In this document: one piece after another, positions 8,548-16,113 of the stretch
Position numbering within the stretch: the first letter of the stretch is position 1
Layout: every line of letters begins with the position of its first letter
From: an uncultured Acidovorax sp.
Lineage (GTDB): Bacteria > Pseudomonadota > Gammaproteobacteria > Burkholderiales > Burkholderiaceae_C
Assembly: GCA_913774625.1 (NCBI GenBank)
Contig: CAJYHL010000035.1
Coordinates: 1 to 58,451 of the forward strand
DNA: 58,451 nucleotides
Direction of reading: 5' to 3'
Translations under genes and position numbers: made by a program
Notes under the pieces: generated by a model
The model's database searches: none
Seen by the model: the letters and a program-made list of their open reading frames with translations, nothing else
Told to the model about the DNA's origin: nothing

Positions 8548-9426
8548 TCAGGCCTTGGCGGGCCGGGTGCCCAGCTCCACGATGCGGTTGAAGTCCTCGT
8601 CGTCGCCGATGGTCTCGGCGCTCGCGGCCCAGCGCTCAGCCACCTGGCGCGACAGCGGCAGGTCCATGCCCAAGGCGCCGATGAGCTCCTGCGACAGGCG
8701 CACGTCCTTGCGCATGAGCTTCATGGTGAAGCCCGAGTCGAACCTGCCGCTGGTGACCCAGGTGGGGAAGTTGAATTCGGTGACGAAGCTGCGGCCCGAG
8801 CCGGCGTTCACGCCGCTGAGCAGGCGGTCGACCGGCACGCCGGCCTGCTCGGCCATGCGCGTCACCTCGCCGGCGATGGCCAGGTGCGCGGCGCACAGCA
8901 GGTTGTTGGCGATCTTGGCCACGTGGCCCGCGCCCACGCCGCCCACATGCACGCGCTTGGCGCTCATGGCGGCCATCACCGGCTCGGCGCGGGCCACGTC
9001 CTCGTCGCTTCCGCCGATGACCATGGTCATCGTGCCGGCCAGCGCGCCCTTGGGGCCGCCGCTGACGGGCGCGTCGATCAGCCGCATGCCGGCCTGGTCC
9101 AGCTGCGCGGCCAGGCGGCGCGTGGTGTCGGGGTGCGAGGTGGAGGTCTCGATGACCAGCACGCCGGCCTTGGGATGGCTGAGCAGGCCGCCGGGGCCTG
9201 CCACGACCTGCTCGACGATGGCGGCCGTCGGCAGCGACAGCACGATGGCCTCCGCCTGGGCGACCACTTCCCCGATCGAATCCACGACCCGGACGCCTTC
9301 GGCCGCCAGCGCGGCCCGGGTGCCGGCAGAGGCGTCGGTGCCCACCACCTCGAAGCCGCCGCGCTGCAGCGACAGGGCCATGCCGCGCCCCATGTTGCCC
9401 AGGCCAATGACACCGATCGTCTTCAT
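8548..9426 (-). CDS. 3-hydroxyisobutyrate dehydrogenase-like NAD(P)-dependent oxidoreductase
   Basis: 292 aa, typical of the beta-hydroxyacid dehydrogenase family (3-hydroxyisobutyrate dehydrogenase, tartronate semialdehyde reductase). The N-terminal Rossmann motif is GLGNMG (8-13), the substrate-binding motif DAPVSGGPKGA lies at 118-129, and the catalytic lysine is K171 in GHVAKIANN. The ATG at 9426 was chosen because MKTIGVIGLG is the canonical N-terminus of the family. It is the first gene of the minus-strand operon, read divergently from the LysR gene at 9622. With the aldehyde dehydrogenase next door it would interconvert a hydroxyacid or alcohol and an aldehyde. Substrate unknown. Confidence 0.92.
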   Translation of the reverse strand: MKTIGVIGLGNMGRGMALSLQRGGFEVVGTDASAGTRAALAAEGVRVVDSIGEVVAQAEAIVLSLPTAAIVEQVVAGPGGLLSHPKAGVLVIETSTSHPDTTRRLAAQLDQAGMRLIDAPVSGGPKGALAGTMTMVIGGSDEDVARAEPVMAAMSAKRVHVGGVGAGHVAKIANNLLCAAHLAIAGEVTRMAEQAGVPVDRLLSGVNAGSGRSFVTEFNFPTWVTSGRFDSGFTMKLMRKDVRLSQELIGALGMDLPLSRQVAERWAASAETIGDDEDFNRIVELGTRPAKA

Positions 9427-9565
9427 GTGAAATCTCCGAACTTGATTGATTGATTGCGATGCATCGCCCCGGATGCGGCCCTTCGCAGAGAGGGCGCCGG
9501 CTGCAGCGATGGGCGAAGAATCCCACCGGCGGTCCACGCGAACAATGACAACGTCCGTACAATTC

Positions 9566-9584
9566 CGTTGACTTGAAGGCAACG
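9566..9584. promoter_or_regulatory. Candidate LysR operator between divergent genes
   Basis: An inverted repeat CGTTG-N9-CAACG contains a T-N11-A core and lies 38 bp before the LysR start and about 140 bp before the divergent reductase start. A further CAACG at 9549-9553 forms a second dyad with the first arm. The position fits autoregulation and control of the operon, but binding is inferred. Confidence 0.4.
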
Positions 9585-9621
9585 CTCTCGTCGCTGCCTC
9601 CACCCACCGCCGCGAGGCCGC

Positions 9622-10572
9622 ATGCAAGAGAAACTGGAATTCCGGCGCGTCCGATACCTGTACGAAGCCGTCGTGCGCGGCTCGGTGCGGGCCGCGGCCG
9701 ACACGCTCGACATGAACCCTTCCGTGGTGAGCCGGCAGATCGCCAAGCTGGAGGAAGAGCTGGCCATTCCCCTGGTCGAACGGCATGGGCGCGGCGTGAA
9801 GGCGACGGAAGCGGGCCAGATGCTGGTCGAATACTTCCGGCAGGAAAGCGCCTACCAGGACGACCTGCTGACCAAGGTGCAGGAGCTGCGCGGCATGGCG
9901 CGCGGGCACATCGACCTGGTACTGGGCGAGGGCTTCGTGAGCGACCTGATGGCCGAGCCGATGAAGGAGTTCTGGCGGCGCTACCCGGGCCTCACGGTGA
10001 CCATGCATCTGGCGGGCACGAACGAAGTCATGCGCCTGGTGGCGGAAGACGCAGCGCACATCGGCCTGGTGTACAACCCGCCGCTGGCTTCGGGCATCCG
10101 CTCGCGGGCGGCCATACGCCAGCCGATGTGCGTGATCACGCGGCCCGACCACCCGCTGGTCGCGCTGAAGCGCCAGCCCCTGCTGAGGCAGGTCAGCGCC
10201 TACCCCGTCGCGCTGATGCACGGCTCGTACGGCACCCGGCAGGTGATCGAGCTGGCCGAGCAGATGGAGCGCGTGCGCCTCGTCCCCAAGCTGACCACCG
10301 ACTCCATTTCAGTGATCAAGCATTTCGTGCGCTCGGACCTGGGCGTGAGCCTGCTGCCCGCATTCACCGTCGCGCAGGAGATCGACGATGGCGAGCTGGT
10401 GGCCATTCCCGTCGATCAGGCCGTGCTGGGCGCGGCCGAAGCGCACATCGTCACGCGGCTCGGCCGCCAGCTCTCCATCGCCTCGAACCAGCTGCTGCTG
10501 CAGCTGATCGGCACCATGCGTGCGTTCAAGGACTCCCGGCCACGGCACCGCAGCAGCAAGGCCGGGGCGTGA
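9622..10572 (+). CDS. LysR family transcriptional regulator
   Basis: 316 aa. The N-terminal winged helix (residues 1-65) contains the recognition stretch AAADTLDMNPSVVSRQIAKL, followed by the typical LysR linker helix and a substrate-binding domain from about residue 90. The gene diverges from the oxidoreductase/ALDH/transporter/amidohydrolase operon across 195 bp, the classic arrangement for a LysR activator of a neighbouring pathway, so control of that operon is a reasonable inference. The inducer is likely a pathway metabolite. It converges on the TetR gene with 101 bp between the stops. The C-terminal tail is basic (RPRHRSSK). Confidence 0.93.
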   Translation: MQEKLEFRRVRYLYEAVVRGSVRAAADTLDMNPSVVSRQIAKLEEELAIPLVERHGRGVKATEAGQMLVEYFRQESAYQDDLLTKVQELRGMARGHIDLVLGEGFVSDLMAEPMKEFWRRYPGLTVTMHLAGTNEVMRLVAEDAAHIGLVYNPPLASGIRSRAAIRQPMCVITRPDHPLVALKRQPLLRQVSAYPVALMHGSYGTRQVIELAEQMERVRLVPKLTTDSISVIKHFVRSDLGVSLLPAFTVAQEIDDGELVAIPVDQAVLGAAEAHIVTRLGRQLSIASNQLLLQLIGTMRAFKDSRPRHRSSKAGA

Positions 10573-10673
10573 TGGCAGCCGCCGCCGAGGCGGATCGGGC
10601 CGCATTCCGCTGAGCGAAAGACCGGCCCGGCAGCGCGGAACAGGGACCGCCCTGCCGCGGCGAATTCACCCAG

Positions 10674-11390
10674 TCATCCCGCAGCGGCTTTCCTGCGCGA
10701 AGAAGGCTTGGCCACGGCCGCCGCAGGCTGCACCTTGCCCAGCTGGCTGGCCACCATGCCGGCCACGGTACGGGCCACGGCGTTCACGTCCAGGGGCTCG
10801 TCGAAGATCATCTCCACCGTGGCGTAGATCAGTTCCACCACGATGCGGCTGAGCAGCTGCAGCTGGGCCAGGTCGGCGCCCGGCAGGGCCTGGGCCAGCA
10901 GCTGCACCTGTTCCTGCGTGACGGCCTTGTGCGATGCCAGCCGCACTTCCTGCAGCACGGGCACGGCGCGCAGCGCCCGCATGATCCAGACGCCGCCCAC
11001 GGTCTGCACCGTGGCTTCGTAGGTGTCGATGATGAGGCCCTCCACGGCGCGCTCCAGGTCTTCGGCGCCGCCCGCGAACACCTCCAGCGTGATCCAGCGG
11101 CCCACGCGCGCGTTCTGCGCCTGCATCAGGCGCTGCCCCAGCTCGTGCAGCAGGGCGTATTTGTTCGGGAAGTAGCGGTAGAGCGCCGGCGGCGTGATGC
11201 CCGCGCGTTCGCACACCAGGTTGGTGGACAGCCGCTCGATGCCGACGTCGGCCAGCGTCTGCGCCGTCACCTCCAGGATGCGTTCGTAGGTCTCGGTCGC
11301 GCGCTGCTGCGCGGGCTGCTTCTTGGTGGCGAGGGAAGGCGATATGCGGCGGGCAGGAGGCATGGAACGAGGAGTGGCGGTCTGCGGCAT
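10674..11390 (-). CDS. TetR family transcriptional repressor
   Basis: 238 aa from the ATG at 11390, which has a GAGGA ribosome site; an in-frame GTG at 11420 would add 10 residues but lacks support. The TetR helix-turn-helix occupies residues about 30-80, with ALYRYFPNKYALLHELGQRL as the signature block. The ligand-binding half is all-helical. A basic, disordered N-terminal stretch (RISPSLATKKQPAQQR) and a Lys/Arg/Ala tail flank the fold. The gene is divergent from the FGGY kinase operon, with a strong palindrome in the shared promoter region, so it very probably represses that operon and itself. Ligand unknown, likely a substrate or intermediate of the operon. Confidence 0.92.
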   Translation of the reverse strand: MPQTATPRSMPPARRISPSLATKKQPAQQRATETYERILEVTAQTLADVGIERLSTNLVCERAGITPPALYRYFPNKYALLHELGQRLMQAQNARVGRWITLEVFAGGAEDLERAVEGLIIDTYEATVQTVGGVWIMRALRAVPVLQEVRLASHKAVTQEQVQLLAQALPGADLAQLQLLSRIVVELIYATVEMIFDEPLDVNAVARTVAGMVASQLGKVQPAAAVAKPSSRRKAAAG

Positions 11391-11428
11391 CAGGGATTGT
11401 CCTCGTATTGGCTGTTGCACAAAACAGT

Positions 11429-11455
11429 AGTTATGACTATATTCTAGTCATCACT
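11429..11455. promoter_or_regulatory. Palindromic TetR operator
   Basis: The sequence contains perfect arms ATGACTA-N5-TAGTCAT (11433-11451), extended outwards by AGT/ACT after one unpaired base on each side, so 10 of 11 arm positions are symmetric. It is in an AT-rich stretch between the divergent TetR gene and the kinase operon. Size and symmetry are those of TetR-family operators. Assignment to this TetR is by position. Confidence 0.7.
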
Positions 11456-11495
11456 ATTTAATCATTGTGATCCAGGTCCAAGAAAGGTGCATTCC

Positions 11496-11576
11496 ATGAA
11501 GACCCTCACCCGCCGGCCCGCGCGGCATGGCGCCCCCACCCCGTTCCGGGCGCCCCCGGCCCTGCGCCGCTGCTGA
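11496..11576 (+). CDS. Possible 26-aa leader peptide upstream of the kinase
   Basis: An ATG preceded by AGAAAGG (7 nt spacing) opens a 26-codon frame beginning MKTLTRRPARHGAP and ending in Arg-Arg-Cys. Its TGA is 1 nt before the kinase ATG at 11578. The kinase start itself has no good ribosome site, so translation of this small frame could couple to the kinase. The peptide is Pro/Arg-rich and has no recognisable domain. It may be only a translational coupler or a chance frame. Confidence 0.35.
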   Translation: MKTLTRRPARHGAPTPFRAPPALRRC

Positions 11577-11577
11577 C

Positions 11578-13179
11578 ATGGATCTGCGATCCAAGGACGC
11601 CCGCCTGGTCCTGGCGGTGGACCTGGGCACCTCGGGCTGCAAATGCGCCCTGGTGTCCATGGACGGCACCGTCCATGCCTGGGCCTTCCGCCCCGTGGCG
11701 CTGCATGTGCAGGGCGCTCTGGCCGAGCAGGTGCCCGACGACTGGTGGCAGGCTTTCCTGCACAGCGCCAGCGAGGTGCTGGGCGCCGATGCCGGCCTGC
11801 GCCAGCGCGTGGTGGCCGTGTGCTGCTCCACGCAGACCGAGGGCACGGTGTGCGTCGATGCGCAGGGCCGCGCCCTGGGCCGCGCGCTGACCTGGCTGGA
11901 CGCGCGCGGCGCGGCGGCCATCCGGCGCCGGGTGCGGGGCTGGGGCCCGAACATCGAGGGCTACGCGCCGCTCAGGCTCTGGCGCTGGCTGCGCCTGACG
12001 GGCGGGGCGCCCTCGCTGTCGGGGCGCGACTCGGCCGGCCACATGGCCTATCTGCGCGACGAAGACCCGGTGCGCTACGAACGCAGCCACAAGTTCCTCA
12101 ACGTGCTGGACTACCTGAACCTGCGCCTGACGGGCCGGTTCTGCGCCACGCAGGATTCGGCGGTCACCTCGTGGATCACCGACAACCGCGATCCGCACCA
12201 TGTGCGCTACGACGCCGGCCTGATCCGCCTGCTGGGGCTGGACGACGCCAAGCTGCCCGAGATCGTGCATTCCACCGACGTGCTGGGCCCGCTGCTGCCG
12301 CAGGTGGCCGAGGCGCTGGGGCTGGAGCGCAGGACCGTGGTGGTGGCCGGCGCGGTGGACACCTCCGCCGTGGCCGTGGGAGCGGCCGTGGCCGATTTCG
12401 AGACGCACCTGTACCTGGGCACCTCGTCCTGGCTGGGCGCGCACCTGCCCTTCATGAAGACCGACGTGCGCCACAAGATCGCCTCCATCCCCAGCGCCGT
12501 CGATGGCCGCTACCTGGCGATGGCGCTGCAGTCCACGGCCGGGGCCAATCTCTCGTTCCTGCGCGACCGCATCCTCTACCACCCCGACGAGCTGGCCAGC
12601 GACGAGGAGCACCCCGCCGTCTATGACGTGCTCAACCGCATCGCGGCGCGGGTGCCGCCGGGTGCGCGCGGCCTGATCTACACGCCCTGGCTGCTGGGCG
12701 AGCGCACGCCGGTGGACGATCCGCGCCTGCGCGCCGGCCTCATCAACCTGTCGCTGGAGCATTCCCGCGAGGACATCTTCCGCGCCTTCCTGGAGGGCGT
12801 GGCGCTCAACACGCGCTGGATGCTGGAGCCCTTCGCGCGCCTGCTGGGCCGCAGCGCCGGCACCATCAACGCGGTGGGCGGCGGCGCGCAGTCGGACGTG
12901 TGGTGCCAGATCCTGGCCGACGTGACCGGCCAGCCCGTGCGCCAGCTCGAAAGCCCCATCCAGACCAATGCCATCGGCGCCACCTTCATCGCGGGCGTGG
13001 GGCTGGGCGCGCTCTCGTTCGGCGACCTGGCCCAGCTGCGCCGCACCCGCGCGCTCTACGAGCCGAACCCGGCGCTGCGGCGCCTCTACGGCGACCACTT
13101 CGAGACCTTCAAGGAAGTGCGCGCCCGCCTGGCGCCGCTCTACCACCGCATCAACGCCCCCACGAAAGCCGCCGCATGA
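11578..13179 (+). CDS. FGGY family carbohydrate kinase (xylulokinase-like)
   Basis: 533 aa from ATG 11578. It phosphorylates a sugar or polyol with ATP. The N-terminal phosphate-1 motif is VLAVDLGTSGCKCAL (D15), an adenosine-binding GGGAQSDVW motif lies near residue 440, and the FGGY fold extends over the full length. The start was chosen because the next ATG upstream in frame gives a Pro/Arg tail unlike kinases. It is the first enzyme gene of a six-gene plus-strand operon; the aldolase start overlaps its stop (ATGA). Overall it is closest to xylulokinase-like members, but its substrate is not readable. Regulation is probably by the divergent TetR. Confidence 0.92.
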   Translation: MDLRSKDARLVLAVDLGTSGCKCALVSMDGTVHAWAFRPVALHVQGALAEQVPDDWWQAFLHSASEVLGADAGLRQRVVAVCCSTQTEGTVCVDAQGRALGRALTWLDARGAAAIRRRVRGWGPNIEGYAPLRLWRWLRLTGGAPSLSGRDSAGHMAYLRDEDPVRYERSHKFLNVLDYLNLRLTGRFCATQDSAVTSWITDNRDPHHVRYDAGLIRLLGLDDAKLPEIVHSTDVLGPLLPQVAEALGLERRTVVVAGAVDTSAVAVGAAVADFETHLYLGTSSWLGAHLPFMKTDVRHKIASIPSAVDGRYLAMALQSTAGANLSFLRDRILYHPDELASDEEHPAVYDVLNRIAARVPPGARGLIYTPWLLGERTPVDDPRLRAGLINLSLEHSREDIFRAFLEGVALNTRWMLEPFARLLGRSAGTINAVGGGAQSDVWCQILADVTGQPVRQLESPIQTNAIGATFIAGVGLGALSFGDLAQLRRTRALYEPNPALRRLYGDHFETFKEVRARLAPLYHRINAPTKAAA

Positions 13180-13832
13180 GCCTCGATCCTTCCGCCACGC
13201 TGGCCGTCCGCCAGACCGTCGTCGCGCTGTGCCTGGAGCTGTCGCGCCGGGGGCATTTCTCGGGCACGGGCGGCAACATCGCGCTGCGCATCGACGCCGC
13301 GCACATCGCCGTCACGCCGTCGGCCACCGACTACCTGGCCATGTCCGCCGACGACATCTGCGTGCTGCGCCTGGACGATCTGCAGCAGGTGGCAGGCGAG
13401 CGCGCGCCGTCGGTGGAAAGCGGCCTGCACGCCCGCGTGCTGCGTGCCCGGCCCGACGTCCACGCCAGCATCCACACCCACCAGCCGGTGGCCAGCGCCT
13501 GCGCGCTGCTGGGCCGGCCGCTGGCCGTGCCCGAAGGCCCCATGCGCCGCACGCTGGGCCCCGGCGTGCCGATGGTGGGCTACGCGCCCTCGGGCAGCGG
13601 CTGGCTTTCGAGCAAGCTGGCCAAGGCGCTGCGGCCCGACACCCAGGCCTATCTGATGCTCAACCACGGCGTGCTGTGCTGCGGCGCCGACGTGGAGACC
13701 GCCATGCAGGCGGTCGAAGACCTCGAAGCGCTGTCGCAGCGGACGCTGCTGCAGGCCATGGAAAGCCGCGCCCGACAGTGGCCCGCCATGCGGCCCGCGC
13801 TGCGGCGCGTGAGCGACGCCCTGAGCGCCTGA
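13176..13832 (+). CDS. Class II aldolase/adducin family protein (fuculose-1-P aldolase-like)
   Basis: 218 aa, standard length for zinc class II aldolases such as L-fuculose-phosphate or ribulose-phosphate epimerase/aldolase relatives. Zinc ligands are visible as H100 and H102 in IHTHQPV and H164 in LNHGVLC, with the catalytic glutamate E81 in SVESGLH; FSGTGGNIALR (28-38) is the phosphate-binding stretch. The ATG overlaps the kinase TGA by 4 nt, so the two are translationally coupled. Together they suggest phosphorylation of a sugar followed by retro-aldol cleavage (inference). A paralogue lacking the zinc site is encoded three genes on. Confidence 0.92.
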   Translation: MSLDPSATLAVRQTVVALCLELSRRGHFSGTGGNIALRIDAAHIAVTPSATDYLAMSADDICVLRLDDLQQVAGERAPSVESGLHARVLRARPDVHASIHTHQPVASACALLGRPLAVPEGPMRRTLGPGVPMVGYAPSGSGWLSSKLAKALRPDTQAYLMLNHGVLCCGADVETAMQAVEDLEALSQRTLLQAMESRARQWPAMRPALRRVSDALSA

Positions 13833-13892
13833 GCACCCCACCCCTCCCCACTCCGGTCCCCGCCCATCCACCCTTTTCCACGAGTCCCTGCC

Positions 13893-15383
13893 ATGAGCAA
13901 CCTTGCCCCGATCCACACCGCCGCATCGGCCAGCGCTGCGCCCAGCACCGCCATCTCGGCATGGCCCGACGTGGGCGACCTCTACCGCCGCTTCGATGAA
14001 CTGGTCCGGCAGCCCATGCGGCCCATCCGTTCCGACAAGATGCCGCAGGTCATGCGCTACTTCGACGAGCGCTGCCAGGGCTCGCGCCGGCTGGCCGAAC
14101 AGGCCAAGGCCGTGATTCCCGGCGGCGTGCAGCACAACCTGGCGTTCAACCACCCCTTCCCGCTCGCCATCGCCCAGGCCGAGGGCGCCCACATGACGGA
14201 CGTGGACGGCAACCGCTATATCGACTTCCTGCAGGCCGGCGGCCCCACGCTGCTGGGCTCCAACCACCCAGCGGTGCGGCAGAAGGTCAACGAGGTGCTG
14301 GACTCCTGCGGCCCGGTCACCGGCCTGCTGCACGAATACGAGGTCAAGCTGGCCGAGCTGGTCTGCCAGAACATGCCCGGCGTGGACATGGTGCGCCTGC
14401 TGGGCTCGGGCACCGAAGCCGTGATGGGCGCGGTGCGCCTGGCGCGCGCCTTCACCGGCAAGAAGCGCATCATCAAGGTGGGTGGCGCCTACCACGGCTG
14501 GAGCGACCAGTTGGTCTATGGCATGCGCCTGCCCAAGACCGGCCGCATGGAGGCCGTGGGCATACCGCACGGCGCCACCGGCAACACGCAGGAATGCAAT
14601 CCCAACGACCTGGACGCGCTGCGCAGCCAGCTGCGCTGGAACCGCCTGCGCGGCGGCACGGCGGCCGTGCTGCTGGAGCCGCTGGGCCCCGAGAGCGGCA
14701 CCCGGCCCGTCCACCCCGACTACAACCTCGAGGTGCGCAAGCTGTGCGACGAGTTCGGCGCGCTGATGATCTTCGACGAAGTGGTGACCGGCTTCCGCCT
14801 GGGCCCGGGCGGCGCGCAGGCCTATTTCGGCGTCAAGCCCGACCTGACCGTGCTGGGCAAGTGCCTGACCGGCGGCTACCCCATGGCCGGCGCCATCGGC
14901 GGGCGGCGCGACATCATGATGATGCTGGTGGGCGGCATCGGCACCACCGCCAAGCGCGCCTTCGTGGGCGGCACGCTGTCGGCCAACCCGCTGTCCTGCG
15001 TGGCCGGCTACCACGCGCTGCTGGAAGCGCAGCGCACCGATGCGGCCGGCGTGGCCGGGCGCGCGGGCGACCGGCTGCGCCGCGGCCTGGACGGCATCAT
15101 CCAGCGCCTGGGCCTGCCCTACGTCACCTACAACATGGGCTCCATCGTGCATCTGCAGACCTCGGGCGTGCTGCTGCTGGACACCGGCAGCCTCTGGAAG
15201 CTTTTCAAGGCCAAGGACGAAGCCAAGCGCCGCAAGCACATGATGGAGGAGATGGGCGCGGCCTATACCGCCCACGGCCTCATCACCCTGGCCGGCAGCC
15301 GCATCTACACCAGCCTGGCGGACACCGACGACGTGATCGACGATGCGCTGAACCGCTTCGAGGACGTCTTCAAGCTGGTCTGA
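13893..15383 (+). CDS. Class III PLP enzyme (glutamate-1-semialdehyde aminomutase-like)
   Basis: 496 aa, about 60 residues longer than housekeeping HemL because of an N-terminal extension (residues 1-65). PLP-site features are present: GSGTEA (171-176) for the phosphate, D295 in MIFDEVVTGFR, and the Schiff-base lysine K323 in LGKCLTGGYPMAG. Members of this subgroup are annotated as glutamate-1-semialdehyde aminomutases but often act on other amino compounds, including as transaminases or phospho-lyases. The catabolic context argues against haem biosynthesis. It lies 60 bp after the aldolase and 4 bp before the degenerate aldolase. Confidence 0.9.
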   Translation: MSNLAPIHTAASASAAPSTAISAWPDVGDLYRRFDELVRQPMRPIRSDKMPQVMRYFDERCQGSRRLAEQAKAVIPGGVQHNLAFNHPFPLAIAQAEGAHMTDVDGNRYIDFLQAGGPTLLGSNHPAVRQKVNEVLDSCGPVTGLLHEYEVKLAELVCQNMPGVDMVRLLGSGTEAVMGAVRLARAFTGKKRIIKVGGAYHGWSDQLVYGMRLPKTGRMEAVGIPHGATGNTQECNPNDLDALRSQLRWNRLRGGTAAVLLEPLGPESGTRPVHPDYNLEVRKLCDEFGALMIFDEVVTGFRLGPGGAQAYFGVKPDLTVLGKCLTGGYPMAGAIGGRRDIMMMLVGGIGTTAKRAFVGGTLSANPLSCVAGYHALLEAQRTDAAGVAGRAGDRLRRGLDGIIQRLGLPYVTYNMGSIVHLQTSGVLLLDTGSLWKLFKAKDEAKRRKHMMEEMGAAYTAHGLITLAGSRIYTSLADTDDVIDDALNRFEDVFKLV

Positions 15384-15387
15384 CGCC

Positions 15388-16068
15388 ATGACGACGACAA
15401 CGAGAACGACCGCGGCGCCCGCAGCCGCCGAAGACGGCCTGCGCGCGCAGTGGCTGGGCCTGCGCGACCGGCTGCGGGCCAAGGACCTGCTGCAGGGCGG
15501 GCACGCCAGCCTGTCGCTGCGCATCCCCGGGGGCAGCGCGATGTGGTTCGGCCCGGCGGACGCCGATGCGCCTCAGCGCATCGCGCTGGGCGCCGGTCCC
15601 CTGCCGGCCCCGGAGCCCGCGCGCCTGCATGCCCTGGCCTATGCGCAGCGCGGCGACGTGGGCGCCGTGGCGGTGGGCGGCGGCGCCTTCGGCCGCTGCC
15701 TGGCGGACTTCGGCGGCGCCATGCCGCAGGTGTTCGACGAGCAGGCACGCCACGTCGGCCCCATGACCCCCGCCATCCGCCTGGACCGGAACGCCGCGCC
15801 CGGCGCCCTGCAGGGCCGGGGCAATGCCGCCCTGGTGGACGGCCACATGGTCTGCCTGGGCATGACCGCCACCCGGCTGGGCCTGAACGCCGAGCTGGTC
15901 GAGAAATGCGCCAAGGCCTATGTGCTGGCCGTGGCCGGCGGCGGGCGCGTGCGCCCCCTGCCGTGGATCGTGCGCCTGGTCGCCAACCGGCGCCTGGCCA
16001 AGGACCAGCTGCGCGCCCGGGCACGGCTCATGCAGGGCCTGCTGCCCGAAGAGACCAAGGGCTACTGA
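15388..16068 (+). CDS. Degenerate class II aldolase-like protein without zinc site
   Basis: 226 aa with a class II aldolase outline: KDLLQGGHASLSLRIPGG corresponds to the phosphate-binding stretch, GDVGAVAVGGGAFGRCLA to the place of the HxH zinc motif, and MPQVFDEQARHVGPM and NAALVDGHMVCLG to later conserved blocks. The two zinc-binding histidines are replaced by GG, and the third position reads GHMVC. It is therefore unlikely to work as a zinc aldolase. It could form mixed assemblies with the intact paralogue encoded at 13176, have a different reaction, or bind a regulator. It sits between the PLP enzyme and the transporter, inside the same operon. Confidence 0.75.
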   Translation: MTTTTRTTAAPAAAEDGLRAQWLGLRDRLRAKDLLQGGHASLSLRIPGGSAMWFGPADADAPQRIALGAGPLPAPEPARLHALAYAQRGDVGAVAVGGGAFGRCLADFGGAMPQVFDEQARHVGPMTPAIRLDRNAAPGALQGRGNAALVDGHMVCLGMTATRLGLNAELVEKCAKAYVLAVAGGGRVRPLPWIVRLVANRRLAKDQLRARARLMQGLLPEETKGY

Positions 16069-16113
16069 CCCGGCGCCGGGCATCGCCAGCCACCGCAGAA
16101 GGAGACCCTCGCC

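Noticed and set aside
13893-15383. Housekeeping hemL assignment
   Set aside because: The extended N-terminus and the sugar-kinase/aldolase operon context argue for a catabolic paralogue, so no hemL symbol was given.
13140-15524. 794-codon open frame on the minus strand across the aldolase and PLP enzyme genes
   Set aside because: It is antisense to two clearly recognisable enzymes and its translation is His/Gln/Arg-rich without domains, as expected for shadow frames in high-GC DNA.
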